From Micromonospora fulviviridis (GTDB lineage: Bacteria > Actinomycetota > Actinomycetes > Mycobacteriales > Micromonosporaceae): DNA of 64,000 bases. Where the stretch lies: positions 219,933 through 283,932 of the forward strand of contig NZ_BMRA01000003.1 in NCBI RefSeq assembly GCF_014648395.1, in the 5' to 3' direction. Position numbers and translations under genes: made by a program. Positions 34,287-43,179 of this stretch are shown here, in pieces (the stretch's first letter is position 1; every line of letters starts with the position of its first letter). Below the pieces are notes generated by a model. It had not been told where the DNA came from and searched no databases. It saw nothing but the letters and a program-made list of their open reading frames with translations.

Positions 34287-34360
34287 ACGGTGACGGTAGG
34301 ACCACCGAACGGGTGGGCGGAAGGGTCCGACGGCATCGGTATAGCTGTATGAACCAGGGT

Positions 34361-34978
34361 TCAGAGGTCGCGGGGGCGCTCCAGGTCCGCCAGGCGGGTG
34401 CGCCGGCCCGTGACCACGTCGCGCACCTTGTCCAGCACGCCCACCGCCGGCTCGACGATCTTGTTCCAGGGCGGGGTGGCCGGGGTCCCCGGGTGCGGCC
34501 GGGTGGGCGCCGCCTCCTCGGCGATCTCCCACCGGTTGCCGAGCCGGATCAGCTCCGCGTCGCTGGCCACCTCGCGCAGCGGCGCCAGCAGCGCGGCGAC
34601 CCGGCTCACGTGCCGGCGTACCCGGTCGGCGACGTCGGTCACCGCGGGGTCGTCCGGCCCGGACAGTCCCTTGAGCGCGGTCAGCAGGGCCGCGTCGGCC
34701 TCGATCTCCCGGTCCACCATCTCGGCGCTCTCCGGCACCGCCGCCCGGGCGGCCGGGAAGAGGTACTGCTCCTCGGCGGAGAGGTGCCGGGACACCGCGG
34801 CGGTCAGCACGTCCAGCACCTCGCGGCGGCGCGCCCCGTCCAGGCCCGGATCGGTGACCTGCCCGGCCAGCCCGAGCAGCGCCCGGTGCTCCCGGTCCAC
34901 GTGGTCGGCCAGGCTCCGCCCACCCGGCCGGTACGCGTCGTCGGCGGCGGGCGGCAGCGGCGGCAGGGGGACGGTCAT
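34361..34978 (-). CDS. Hemerythrin HHE-domain protein
   Basis: 205 residues; the first 140 form an HHE four-helix bundle: ADHVDREHRALLGLAGQ (His26, His31), AVSRHLSAEEQYLFPAA (His65, Glu69), VDREIEADAALLTALKG, DRVRRHVSRVAALLAPL (His123). The third helix has acidic residues (MVDREIEADAALL) where a His ligand is usual, so the di-iron site may be altered. A Pro-rich tail ends with PWNKIVEPAVGVLDKVRD. Such proteins may sense O2 or NO or store iron; which applies here is unknown. Confidence 0.85.
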   Translation of the reverse strand: MTVPLPPLPPAADDAYRPGGRSLADHVDREHRALLGLAGQVTDPGLDGARRREVLDVLTAAVSRHLSAEEQYLFPAARAAVPESAEMVDREIEADAALLTALKGLSGPDDPAVTDVADRVRRHVSRVAALLAPLREVASDAELIRLGNRWEIAEEAAPTRPHPGTPATPPWNKIVEPAVGVLDKVRDVVTGRRTRLADLERPRDL

Positions 34979-35094
34979 GGTGTCCTCCGGGATCGACGGG
35001 TGTGGCGGTCCGGCGGTACCCGCCCGCGCGATCCGCGAAACCGCGCCCCGACCGGGGCCGACGGTCCGGCGGGGCCGGCTGGTATGAAGAAGCG

Positions 35095-36423
35095 ATGACG
35101 AGCGACGCCCCCTCCACCCGACCGGACCCCACCGACGAGGTCGTGGACCTCTGCCGCGACCTGCTGCGCATCGACACCACCAACACCGGGGACAATGACA
35201 CCAGCGTCGGGGAGCGCCGGGCCGCGGAGTACGTCGCCGAGAAGCTCGCCGAGGTCGGGGTCGACGCGGAACTGATCGAGTCCGCGCCGGGCCGGGCCAA
35301 CCTGGTGGCTCGGATCCCCGGCACCGACCCGGGCCGGGACGCGTTGCTCGTGCACGGGCACCTCGACGTGGTGCCCGCCGACCCGGACGAGTGGTCGGTG
35401 CACCCGTTCTCCGGCGAGATCCGCGACGGCTACCTGTGGGGCCGGGGCGCGATCGACATGAAGGACTTCGACGCCATGGTGCTGGCCGTGGTCCGCGGCT
35501 GGCAGCGCGCCGGCGTCCGCCCGTCCCGCGACATCGTGCTCGCGTTCACCGCCGACGAGGAGGCCGGCAGCGACTACGGCGCGCACTTCCTCGCCCAGCG
35601 GCACCGGCACCTCTTCGACGGCTGCACCGAGGCGATCGGCGAGGTGGGCGGCTTCTCCTACTCCGTGGACGAGTCTCGGCGGCTCTACCTCATCGAGACC
35701 GCCGAGAAGGGCATCGACTGGCTGCGCCTGCACGCCAAGGGCCGCCCCGGCCACGGCTCGATGGTGCACGACGACAACGCGGTCACCGCGCTCGCCGAGG
35801 CGGTCGCCCGGATCGGCGGGCACCGCTTCCCGGTGGTGATGACCGACACCGTACGGGCGTTCCTGGCGGAGGTCTCCGACGTCCTCGGCATCGAGATCGA
35901 CCCGGACGACCCGGAGACCGCGATCGCCAAGCTCGGCCCGATCGCCAACATCATCGGCGCGACCATCCGCAACACCGCCAACCCGACCCGGCTGGCGGCC
36001 GGCTACAAGGACAACGTCATCCCGGGCCGGGCCACCGCCACCATCGACTGCCGGAGCCTGCCCGGCCAGAGCGAGCTGCTGGAGCGGCAGCTGCGCGAGC
36101 TGGTCGGGCCGGACATCGCCGTCGAGTACATCCAGCGCCAGCCCGCCCTGGAGACCACCTTCGACGGCGACCTGGTCGAGGCCATGTCGGCCGCGCTGCG
36201 CGCCGAGGACCCGGGCGCCCGCCCCGTGCCGTACATGCTCTCCGGCGGCACCGACGCCAAGGCGTTCTCCCAGCTCGGCATCCGGTGCTTCGGCTTCGCG
36301 CCGCTGCGGCTGCCCGCCGACCTCAATTTCTCCGGCCTGTTCCATGGCATCGACGAGCGGGTTCCGCTGGACGGACTACAGTTCGGCGTGCGGGTTCTCG
36401 ACCGCTTTCTCCGCAGCTGCTGA
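35095..36423 (+). CDS. M20 family metallopeptidase (M20/M25/M40)
   Basis: 442 residues. The di-zinc site is complete: LLVHGHLDVVPADPDEWSVH (His89, Asp91), GRGAIDMKDFDAMVLAV (Asp121), FTADEEAGSDYGAHF (Glu155, Glu156), plus DCRSLPGQ and LSGGTDAKAFSQLGIRCFG. The lid domain lies between residues about 200 and 330. These enzymes cleave dipeptides or N-acylated amino acids in the cytosol. The ATG at 35095 has TATGAA about 6 nt upstream, again a possible leaderless box. The substrate is unknown; it is a conserved actinobacterial housekeeping-type gene. Confidence 0.93.
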   Translation: MTSDAPSTRPDPTDEVVDLCRDLLRIDTTNTGDNDTSVGERRAAEYVAEKLAEVGVDAELIESAPGRANLVARIPGTDPGRDALLVHGHLDVVPADPDEWSVHPFSGEIRDGYLWGRGAIDMKDFDAMVLAVVRGWQRAGVRPSRDIVLAFTADEEAGSDYGAHFLAQRHRHLFDGCTEAIGEVGGFSYSVDESRRLYLIETAEKGIDWLRLHAKGRPGHGSMVHDDNAVTALAEAVARIGGHRFPVVMTDTVRAFLAEVSDVLGIEIDPDDPETAIAKLGPIANIIGATIRNTANPTRLAAGYKDNVIPGRATATIDCRSLPGQSELLERQLRELVGPDIAVEYIQRQPALETTFDGDLVEAMSAALRAEDPGARPVPYMLSGGTDAKAFSQLGIRCFGFAPLRLPADLNFSGLFHGIDERVPLDGLQFGVRVLDRFLRSC

Positions 36424-36484
36424 GCGTGCCCGTCGCGTCACTGCCGGCGCGGGAACCTCCCCCATCGCGAAGGGACTGCCTCAC

Positions 36485-37144
36485 ATGACCGACCAGCACG
36501 GTGAGCTGGACGCCGCCCTCGAGCGGGTGATCGACGCGGCCCGCGCCCACCTGGCCGCCGTCCGCGCCGCCCAGGGCCGGATCGACGACGACGCCGTCTG
36601 GCAGGCGTACGTCGCTTTGAACAACGCCTCGTTCGCGTACGACGAGCAGCTGCTCGACGCGTTCGGCGAAGTGACGCCCTGGGACGTCGAGTCGATCGAC
36701 CCGGACGAGGCCGACGAGCGCTTCGGCGGCGGCGAGGGCGTCGAGGCGACCGACCCGCACCCGCGGGTGATCTCGGTGCGGCAGCGGCGGGACTACCGCG
36801 TCCCCAGCGTCGCCGCGCTGATCCGGGCGGCCGAGGCGGCCCGCCGCGAGGGCACCCCGGAGGAGGACGAGACGGCCCCGGTCGAAGGGGTCGGCGAGGC
36901 CGTGCTGGAGCTGCTGCAGAGCGGCGACGGCTCGCTGTCCGCCCTCGACGTGCCCGAGCTGGAGCCGCTCGACGGCGTCGTCATGGTCAGCGAGGTCGGC
37001 ACCCCGGTCGACCTGGAGTCCTTCGACGACGACGACCCGGTCGGCCCGTTCCAGCCGGCCGCCGACGACCGGCTGGTCGGCCGGCTCGACGAGCACCCGT
37101 TCCTGGAGCTCGACGAGGAGCACGACCACGACCACGCCCACTAG
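36485..37144 (+). CDS. Conserved hypothetical actinobacterial protein, acidic with His-rich tail
   Basis: 219 residues. An N-terminal helical part (LDAALERVIDAARAHLAAVR, VWQAYVALNNASFAYDEQLL) is followed by a middle segment with HPRVISVRQRRDYRVPSVAA and a long acidic tail ending HDHDHAH, which could bind a metal. No known domain is recognised, though genes of this type appear near M20 peptidases in actinobacteria. GCGAAGGGA lies upstream of the ATG at 36485. It is probably cytosolic. Confidence 0.7.
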   Translation: MTDQHGELDAALERVIDAARAHLAAVRAAQGRIDDDAVWQAYVALNNASFAYDEQLLDAFGEVTPWDVESIDPDEADERFGGGEGVEATDPHPRVISVRQRRDYRVPSVAALIRAAEAARREGTPEEDETAPVEGVGEAVLELLQSGDGSLSALDVPELEPLDGVVMVSEVGTPVDLESFDDDDPVGPFQPAADDRLVGRLDEHPFLELDEEHDHDHAH

Positions 37145-37210
37145 GCCGTGACGCCCCCGGGGCCCACCGTGCGGTGCCGGCCCCGGGGACGCCGCGCCTC
37201 CGGCCCGTCG

Positions 37211-37402
37211 TCAGTAGGAGAGGCCCGGCTGCGGCTGGTTGACCCGGCGGCGCCGCAGCATGACCTGCCGCGTGCCGTCCCGGTACAGCCGCACCCGGGC
37301 CAACTCCCAACCGGAGAACTCCGCCTGGATCGCCAGCTGCGCCGCGGCGGTCAACCGATCAACGTTCGAAGGCAACCGGAGCGGCGCGTATTCGTAGTCC
37401 AT
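37211..37402 (-). CDS. DUF5703 small protein
   Basis: 63 residues from the ATG at 37402: MDYEYAPLRLPSNVDRLTAA, then FSGWELARVRLYRDGTRQVM and a basic tail RRRRVNQPQPGLSY. This matches the DUF5703 pattern (a beta-helix-beta unit with YEYxxLRLP at the start), a small actinobacterial family without known function. The frame is open further upstream, but the family pattern starts at this Met. Confidence 0.8.
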   Translation of the reverse strand: MDYEYAPLRLPSNVDRLTAAAQLAIQAEFSGWELARVRLYRDGTRQVMLRRRRVNQPQPGLSY

Positions 37403-37496
37403 GCCTTCTATGCTGGCCCAGCCCGGCGGCCTGTCGCCACCCCCTGACGGTGACCCGCGTCGCCCGTTTTGCACACCCGTGCCCGGGCGGCGGGGC

Positions 37497-38468
37497 TCAG
37501 CCGTCCCGTTCCGGGTAGCCGACCGGCACCGCCGAGACGTCGTCCAGGGCGGTGACGATCTCCTCCGGCAGGGTCATCCGCTCCACCTGGAGCGCGCCGA
37601 GCAGCTGCCCCACGGTCCGGGCGCCGAGGATCGGCGCGGTCACCCCGGGCCGGTCCCGGATCCAGGCCAGCGCCACCTCCAGCGGCGACACGCCCAGACC
37701 ACCGGCCGCGATGGCCACCGCCTCCACGATGCTGGAGCAGCGCGGCTCCAGGTAGGTGGCGACGAAGCGCTCGAAGTGCGGCGACACCGCCCGCGAGTCC
37801 GCCGGGCGGCCGTTGCGGTACTTGCCGGTGAGCACCCCGCGGCCCAGCGGCGACCAGGGCAGCACGCCCAGCCCCATCGCCTCGCAGGCGGGCAGCACCT
37901 CGCGCTCCACGCCCCGCTCCAGCAGCGAGTACTCCACCTGGGCGGCGACCACCGGGGCCCGCCCCGGCCAGGCGGCCTGCCAGGCGGCGGCGCGGGCGGT
38001 CTGCCAGCCGGAGAAGTTCGACACCCCGACGTACCGGGCCTTGCCGCTGGACACCGCGTGGTCGAGCGCGGAGAGCGTCTCCTCCAGCGGGGTGTCCGGG
38101 TCGTACCCGTGCACCTGCCAGAGGTCGACGTGGTCGGTGCCGAGCCGGCGCAGCGAAGCCTCCAGGGTGCGCAGCAGGTGCCCGCGGGAGCCGTCCCGGC
38201 GGCGGCCGCTGCCCGGCCGCAGCCCCGCCTTGGTGGCGATGAGCAGTTCGTCGCGGGGCACCAGGCTGCCCAGCAGGGAGCCGATCACCGACTCCGCGTC
38301 GCCGTCGGCGTACACGTCGGCGGTGTCCACGAGGTTGCCGCCCGCGTCGAGGTAACTCTTCAGCTGGGCGGCCGCGTCGTCGGCATCGGTGTCCCGTCCC
38401 CAGGTCATGGTGCCGAGCGCGAGCCGCGAAACCGCCAGCCCGCTTCGGCCGAGCGGTCGCTGTTGCAT
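37497..38468 (-). CDS. Aldo/keto reductase
   Basis: 323 residues, a TIM-barrel NADPH reductase. The catalytic tetrad is complete: Asp48 and Tyr53 in NLVDTADVYADG, Lys80 in LLIATKAGL, and His120 in DHVDLWQVHGYD. The cofactor-binding end has PILGARTVGQLLGALQVER. It is the AKR type often annotated as general oxidoreductase; the substrate is unknown. It diverges from the F420-type enzyme gene at 38634, with a 165-bp intergenic region. Confidence 0.93.
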   Translation of the reverse strand: MQQRPLGRSGLAVSRLALGTMTWGRDTDADDAAAQLKSYLDAGGNLVDTADVYADGDAESVIGSLLGSLVPRDELLIATKAGLRPGSGRRRDGSRGHLLRTLEASLRRLGTDHVDLWQVHGYDPDTPLEETLSALDHAVSSGKARYVGVSNFSGWQTARAAAWQAAWPGRAPVVAAQVEYSLLERGVEREVLPACEAMGLGVLPWSPLGRGVLTGKYRNGRPADSRAVSPHFERFVATYLEPRCSSIVEAVAIAAGGLGVSPLEVALAWIRDRPGVTAPILGARTVGQLLGALQVERMTLPEEIVTALDDVSAVPVGYPERDG

Positions 38469-38633
38469 GGGTGAACCTTATTTCGAACCCGGCGTCACGG
38501 ATATCCTCGCCATAGTCAACTTCCCGCGCGACCCTTCCGCGGGTGTGACGAGTTCGAGGTGAGCCGGTGGTTCGCGCGGCCACTCCCATTGCGTAACCTG
38601 ATGCGACCTGTGGTGCGGATGGTGGGAGGACCA

Positions 38634-39686
38634 GTGCGACTCGGGCTCAGCCTCGGATACCAGACGGCGTGGAGCACGCCCGCCGACCACCTGGCTCTGG
38701 CCCAGGAGGCGGATCGGCTCGGTTACTCGGTGGTGTGGGCCGCGGAGGCGTACGGCTCCGACTCGCCGAGCATGCTGGCCTGGATGGCCGGCCAGACCGA
38801 GCGGATCGACGTGGGCGCCGCGGTGATGCAGATCCCCGCCCGTACCCCGGCGATGACCGCGATGACCGCGGCGACCATCGACGCCCTCTCCGGCGGCCGG
38901 TTCCGGCTGGGCCTGGGCGTCTCCGGCCCGCAGGTCTCCGAGGGCTGGCACGGCGTCCGCTTCGCCAAGCCCCTGGCCCGCACCCGGGAGTACGTCGACA
39001 TCGTGAAGCTCGCGGTGGCCCGCAAGGAGGTCGCGTACGACGGCGAGCACTACACGCTGCCGCTGCCGGACGGCCCGGGCAAGGCGCTGCGGCTGGGCTT
39101 CCACCCGCCGCGCGAGCACATCCCGATCTACCTGGCCGCGGTCGGCCCGAAGAACCTGGAGCTGGCCGGCGAGATCGCCGACGGCTGGCTCGCCGTCTTC
39201 TACGCCCCGGAGTTCGCCGAGGAGCAGCTCGCCTCGGTCCGCGCCGGCCGGGCCAAGGCCGGCAAGGAGCTGGCCGGCTTCGACGTCGTGCCGTCGGTGC
39301 CGGTGGTGGTCGGCGACGACATCGCCACCTGCGCCGAGCTGGTCCGCTGGTACGCCGCCCTCTACGTCGGCGGCATGGGCAGCCGGCAGCAGAACTTCTA
39401 CAACCAGCTCGCCACCCGGATGGGCTACGGCGACGCCGCCCGCGAGGTGCAGGACCTCTACCTGGCCAAGCGGCAGCGCGACGCAGCCGCCGCCGTGCCG
39501 ATGGAGTTCATCGACCGCACCTCGCTGCTCGGCCCGAAGGAGCGCATCGCCGAGCGGATGCGGGAGTACGCCGCCGCCGGCGTCACCACCCTGTCGGTGA
39601 CCCTGTTCGTGGCGGACCGGGACAGCGGCGTGCAGACCCTCCGGACCGTCGCCGAGGCGCTGGACCTCTCCGGAGTCGGCGAGTGA
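38634..39686 (+). CDS. LLM class F420-dependent oxidoreductase
   Basis: 350 residues, a luciferase-like TIM barrel. [20 protein letters not shown] is the start, [20 protein letters not shown] the first signature, and [20 protein letters not shown] the glycine-rich block of F420-dependent members; [20 protein letters not shown] is also typical. GTG at 38634 is used with GGGAGGA just upstream. The gene overlaps uppP by 4 bp (GTGA). The hydride carrier is probably F420 as in other actinobacteria; the substrate is unknown. Confidence 0.9.
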   Translation: MRLGLSLGYQTAWSTPADHLALAQEADRLGYSVVWAAEAYGSDSPSMLAWMAGQTERIDVGAAVMQIPARTPAMTAMTAATIDALSGGRFRLGLGVSGPQVSEGWHGVRFAKPLARTREYVDIVKLAVARKEVAYDGEHYTLPLPDGPGKALRLGFHPPREHIPIYLAAVGPKNLELAGEIADGWLAVFYAPEFAEEQLASVRAGRAKAGKELAGFDVVPSVPVVVGDDIATCAELVRWYAALYVGGMGSRQQNFYNQLATRMGYGDAAREVQDLYLAKRQRDAAAAVPMEFIDRTSLLGPKERIAERMREYAAAGVTTLSVTLFVADRDSGVQTLRTVAEALDLSGVGE

Positions 39687-40519
39687 CCTGGGTCGAGGCC
39701 ATCGTCCTGGGCATCGTCCAGGGGCTCACGGAATTCCTGCCCGTCTCGTCCTCCGGCCACCTGCGCATCACCTCGGCGATCTTCTTCGGCCGGGACGCCG
39801 GGGCGTCGTTCACCGCGGTGACCCAGCTGGGCACCGAGGCCGCGGTGCTCATCTACTTCTTCAAGGACATCTGGCGGATCGTCCGGACCTGGGTCCTCGG
39901 CCTGTTCGACCGCTCGGTGCGCTCCAGCCTCGACTACCGCATGGGCTGGTACGTCATCGTCGGCACCATCCCGATCGGCATCTTCGGGCTCCTCTTCAAG
40001 GACCAGATCCGCACCGCCGGCCGGAACCTGTACCTGATCTCCGGCACGCTGATCGTCGGCGCGATCGTGCTGGCCCTCGCGGAGTACTGGGGGCGCCAGA
40101 CCCGCACGCTGGAGAACTTCCGGATGCGCGACGGCGTCATCATGGGCTTCGCCCAGGCCGCAGCGCTGATCCCCGGCGTCTCCCGCTCCGGCGGCACGCT
40201 CACCGCCGGCCTGCTGCTCAACCTCACCCGGGAGACGGCGGCCCGCTACTCGTTCCTGCTGGCCATCCCGGCCGTGGTGATCTCCGGCGTGTTCAGCATC
40301 CCGGACGTCTTCGAGCCGTCCGCGCCCGGCACGGCGGCGCCGAGCGTGGCGCAGATGGTCGTGGCCACGGTGATCGCCTTCGCCATCGGCTACGCGGCCA
40401 TCGCCTGGCTGCTGCGCTACGTCGCGCACCACACCCTGTACCTGTTCGTCCTCTACCGGGTGGCGCTCGGCACTCTGGTCCTCTGCCTGCTCCTCACCGG
40501 CACGATCAACGCCACCTGA
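39683..40519 (+). CDS. uppP: Undecaprenyl-diphosphatase (BacA/UppP)
   Basis: 278 residues, an integral membrane enzyme that dephosphorylates undecaprenyl diphosphate to recycle the peptidoglycan lipid carrier; excess confers bacitracin resistance. The (E/Q)xxxE motif [15 protein letters not shown] (Gln13, Glu17) and the PGxSRSxxT motif [12 protein letters not shown] (about residues 161-172) are intact, with eight or so hydrophobic segments. The GTG start overlaps the TGA of the F420-type gene, so translation is coupled. A perfect bidirectional terminator follows. Confidence 0.96.
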   Translation: MTWVEAIVLGIVQGLTEFLPVSSSGHLRITSAIFFGRDAGASFTAVTQLGTEAAVLIYFFKDIWRIVRTWVLGLFDRSVRSSLDYRMGWYVIVGTIPIGIFGLLFKDQIRTAGRNLYLISGTLIVGAIVLALAEYWGRQTRTLENFRMRDGVIMGFAQAAALIPGVSRSGGTLTAGLLLNLTRETAARYSFLLAIPAVVISGVFSIPDVFEPSAPGTAAPSVAQMVVATVIAFAIGYAAIAWLLRYVAHHTLYLFVLYRVALGTLVLCLLLTGTINAT

Positions 40520-40535
40520 GCTGATCCTCAGACGC

Positions 40536-40574
40536 CGCTGGCCGGCACCCCGTGTTTTGGGGTGCCGGCCAGCG
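40536..40574. terminator. Bidirectional terminator between uppP and the secreted lysozyme-like gene
   Basis: A perfect 16-bp stem (CGCTGGCCGGCACCCC with its complement) with a 7-nt GTGTTTT loop, followed by TTTGCTT on the plus strand. It separates convergent genes and probably serves both. Confidence 0.92.
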
Positions 40575-40587
40575 TTTGCTTCTTGGG

Positions 40588-41163
40588 TCAGCTGTTCCAG
40601 TGGTGGGCGACGATGTCGGCGGCCTGCTGCTCCCACTGCGCGTACGCATCCGGGTAGGCCGACACCTGCACGGTCTGGGCGGCCACGGTCAGCGGCATGT
40701 CCTGCCAACCGTCAACCTGCTTCAGACCCTTCTCGAAAGCCAGGGTGGAGTACTCGGGGTTGGTGATCTGCTCCGGCGTGCCCCAACCCGAGGACGGGCG
40801 CTGCTGGAACAGGCCCAGCGAGTCATGGTCATTCTTGTCGCCGAGGTGACCCAGGTTCTCCAGCTTCGACTCCTGCAGCGACGTGGCGATCGAGATGACC
40901 GCCGCCCGCTCCGGCAGACCCGCCTTCTTCGTCGCAGCGATGATCGCCTTCGCGTTGGCGGTCTGCTCGTCGTTCAGGTCGATCTTCGACTGGGCGCCCT
41001 GCACACCGTGCGGGATCAGCTTGTCACCCTGCACGGCCACGGCGACCGGCTTGCCCTCGACGGGGCCGGCATCGGCGTGAGCGGCGACCGGACCAGCGAA
41101 GACGCCACCGGTGAAGGCCAGACCAGCAATACCCAGCACGCTCTTACGCAGCATCGTGTTCAT
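40588..41163 (-). CDS. Secreted lysozyme/transglycosylase-like protein
   Basis: 191 residues. A clear signal peptide (MNTMLRKSVLGIAGLAFTGG then VFAGPVAAHA, cleavage about 30/31) is followed by a short linker and a lysozyme-like domain. RAAVISIATSLQESKLENLG places Glu98 as candidate catalytic acid, and DSLGLFQQRPSSGWGTPEQI is the typical SxGLFQQRxSxGWG block of phage-type and actinobacterial cell-wall hydrolases. It is exported and would act on peptidoglycan. GGAG lies before the ATG, and a long upstream region with inverted repeats may regulate it. Confidence 0.85.
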   Translation of the reverse strand: MNTMLRKSVLGIAGLAFTGGVFAGPVAAHADAGPVEGKPVAVAVQGDKLIPHGVQGAQSKIDLNDEQTANAKAIIAATKKAGLPERAAVISIATSLQESKLENLGHLGDKNDHDSLGLFQQRPSSGWGTPEQITNPEYSTLAFEKGLKQVDGWQDMPLTVAAQTVQVSAYPDAYAQWEQQAADIVAHHWNS

Positions 41164-41479
41164 GGGAAAGCTCCATTCGGGGGTCGGCGCACACACAAGC
41201 CGACGGGGGTCGGCCGGGTGTGGTGGTGTGCGCAAGCACCGTCAGGCGCTCAAAAAGTCTTGGGGGGATCATCCGGTCGCGGGGCAAAGCCTCTTCGTCG
41301 CGCCGGGACCATGTACAACGACCGGCGGGCCACCATCATTCCGGGCCCGGCCACCCCGCCTGGCGGGGCGTCTTCCTCGGTCGTTCACGGGGATACAACG
41401 ACGCGAACCCGCCCGGCATTCCGCCGCCAGAGTGCCGCCGACCACCCGCGAAACGGACACGCCGCCCAGCCGAGCCCGG

Positions 41480-41614
41480 TCGGTGGAACACCACTGGTGC
41501 ATCCGGACTTCGGAGACAAAGACAACCATGGCGTTCCACCAGATGTCCCGCAACCCACCGTCGGTGGAACGTTATGGAGCTATCCCGGCCCTGGAGACAT
41601 CCATAGCGTTCCAC
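41480..41614. repeat. Paired GTGGAAC/GTTCCAC inverted repeats
   Basis: TCGGTGGAAC occurs at 41480-41489 and 41561-41570; GCGTTCCAC at 41531-41539 and 41606-41614. The second pair forms a long hairpin: GTGGAACGTTATGGA (41564-41578) against TCCATAGCGTTCCAC (41600-41614), 14 of 15 pairs plus one G-U. CCGGACTTCGGA is also repeated, at 41503-41514 and 41622-41633. This looks like duplication of a ~100-bp module containing a hairpin. Confidence 0.75.
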
Positions 41615-41706
41615 TAACGGCCCGGACTTCGGAACAAACCGGACATTAGCTCCAGGCCCCGAGTTGGGCCTGGACCGCCAACCAGTACCGGACCACCTGC
41701 TCGGCC

Positions 41707-41777
41707 CCTTTGCTCTGCAGCCACGGAAGCATCACTCCCGGACCTCCGGCGTTGCGTGAAGGGCTGCAGAGCAAAGG
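41707..41777. repeat. 16-bp perfect inverted repeat (CCTTTGCTCTGCAGCC)
   Basis: Arms at 41707-41722 and 41762-41777 with a 39-nt spacer. The length and perfection exceed chance expectation for the region. No coding sequence surrounds it; it may be a mobile-palindrome copy or a cruciform site. Confidence 0.75.
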
Positions 41778-41910
41778 CGGTGTTGAGCACCGGCCCCCCT
41801 CGCTGGGGCGATTGGACCTGATCCGCCCCGACCTGATGGCGCGGCGGGTAGGGCCGAACCCAGCGGATCCGCGGCAGCCGCCGTCCGGGACGCGAGGGAC
41901 CGGGCGGAAA

Positions 41911-41952
41911 CAACAGCGCCGCCCGGCCCCGGGGGGACGGGCGGCGCTGTTG
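41911..41952. repeat. 14-bp perfect inverted repeat (CAACAGCGCCGCCC)
   Basis: Arms at 41911-41924 and 41939-41952 with a 14-nt loop. It has terminator shape, but there is no gene just before it on either strand. Confidence 0.7.
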
Positions 41953-42313
41953 GTGTCGGTGTGCAGGTCGCCTCTCGGCGAGTGGCACGACGCGGCTCCA
42001 GCCGGACGGTATTCCGCGAAGGCAATTTAGGTGAGGCCCGGGGACACTGGACACACCGACGCTCTGCACAACGGCCCGACCCACCCGGGTGTTCCGGGCG
42101 CGGACGTGTCGGCCGTCACGCCAGCCCGTGCTCGCATGGCTGACTCCGTCGCACGGCGCAGCGCGGCGCGGGAGGCCCGGCGTCCGACCGGGACAGGGCC
42201 TTGGTCTCGGCCCGACCGGCACGCCGGACGCCAGGTCGGCGAGGTGGCGGTGTCGGATGGCCGGTGATACCGCCACATCGCGTGGTGGAGTCGATCAAGG
42301 GGGTGGGAGCGCC

Positions 42314-42319
42314 TAGGGT
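42314..42319 (+). promoter_or_regulatory. -10 box (TAGGGT) of histidine phosphatase gene, leaderless pattern
   Basis: TAGGGT lies 7 nt before the GTG at 42327. The same hexamer stands 7 nt before the next gene's ATG at 43180. Confidence 0.55.
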
Positions 42320-42326
42320 GGTCAAC

Positions 42327-43031
42327 GTGGCGACCCTTCTGCTTCTGCGACACGGCCGGACCACCGCGAACGCCGACGGGGGCCTGGCCGGACGGCAACC
42401 GGTCGAGCTGGACGAGACCGGGCGCGGCCAGGCCACGGCGGTCGGCGAGCGGCTCAAGGGACTGCCCCTCGCGGCCGTGGTGACCAGCCCGCTGATCCGT
42501 TGCCGGCAGACCCTGGAGCTGGCCCTGCCCGGCGCGGAGCCGGTGGTCGAGGAGGGGCTGATCGAGTGCGGCTACGGCGCCTGGGAGGGGCAGCCGCTGA
42601 AGAAGCTGGCGAAGGAGCCCCTCTGGCCGGTGGTGCAGCAGCACCCGAGTGCCGCCGTCTTTCCCGAGGGGGAGTCGATGGCGGCGATGTCGGCGCGGGC
42701 GGTCGCCGCGGTGCGCGCCTGGGACGCCCGGATCAGCGCCGAGCACGGGCCCGAGGCGGTCTGGCTGGCGTGCAGCCACGGCGACGTGATCAAGGCGATC
42801 GTGGCCGACGCGCTCGGCGTACACCTGGATCTTTTCCAGCGGATCGTGGCCGACCCGGCGTCGGTGACCGCGATCCGCTACACCTCGTTGCGGCCCTTCC
42901 TGGTGCGGCTGAACGACACCGGCGGAGACCTGGCCGGGCTGGTCCCGCCGGCGCGCAAGCGGCGCCGGCGGGCGACCCGGGCGACCGACTCGGACGCGGC
43001 CGTGGGCGGCGGTGCGGGGGCGGTGCGGTGA
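42327..43031 (+). CDS. Histidine phosphatase family protein (MSMEG_4193-type)
   Basis: 234 residues. The phosphate-binding RHG motif is VATLLLLRHGRTTANADGGL, with catalytic His9; GLIECGYGAWEGQPLKKLAK supplies the second acidic region and VWLACSHGDVIKAIVADALG the second His. A basic tail of about 30 residues ends the protein. The gene heads a block with DUF3090, SCO1664-family and mshC genes, an order conserved in actinobacteria; the family is annotated as putative phosphomutase with unknown substrate. The GTG at 42327 is chosen by homologue-like start and the leaderless promoter. Confidence 0.9.
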   Translation: MATLLLLRHGRTTANADGGLAGRQPVELDETGRGQATAVGERLKGLPLAAVVTSPLIRCRQTLELALPGAEPVVEEGLIECGYGAWEGQPLKKLAKEPLWPVVQQHPSAAVFPEGESMAAMSARAVAAVRAWDARISAEHGPEAVWLACSHGDVIKAIVADALGVHLDLFQRIVADPASVTAIRYTSLRPFLVRLNDTGGDLAGLVPPARKRRRRATRATDSDAAVGGGAGAVR

Positions 43032-43166
43032 GCCGCCTCACCAGGCCCAGCGACGGTGGCCCGGTGAGCGGCCGCGCCACGCCCGGCGACGGCCATGGTG
43101 GGCCATGGCGTTTCGCCCTGGGCGGATTCGGCGTCGGTGCGCTGCGCGACGGTTCCGCGCGCCGGA

Positions 43167-43172
43167 TAGGGT
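43167..43172 (+). promoter_or_regulatory. -10 box (TAGGGT) of DUF3090 gene, leaderless pattern
   Basis: TAGGGT ends 7 nt before the ATG at 43180. No ribosome-binding site is convincing. Confidence 0.5.
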
Positions 43173-43179
43173 CGTGGGT

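Larger units (their letters stand above)
41164..42326. other. 1.16-kb gene-free region with several inverted repeats
   Basis: No convincing coding sequence is seen on either strand; the open frames are short and overlap one another. The part nearest 41164 is the leader of the secreted lysozyme-like gene. The region holds three separate palindrome groups (41480-41614, 41707-41777, 41911-41952), listed individually. Base composition falls below the neighbours in 41480-41640. A regulatory RNA or a decayed gene is possible. Confidence 0.6.

Noticed and set aside
41164..41330. c-di-AMP (ydaO) riboswitch before the secreted lysozyme-like gene
   Set aside because: Such riboswitches precede some actinobacterial cell-wall hydrolase genes, but the conserved ydaO sequence blocks were not found in the leader.
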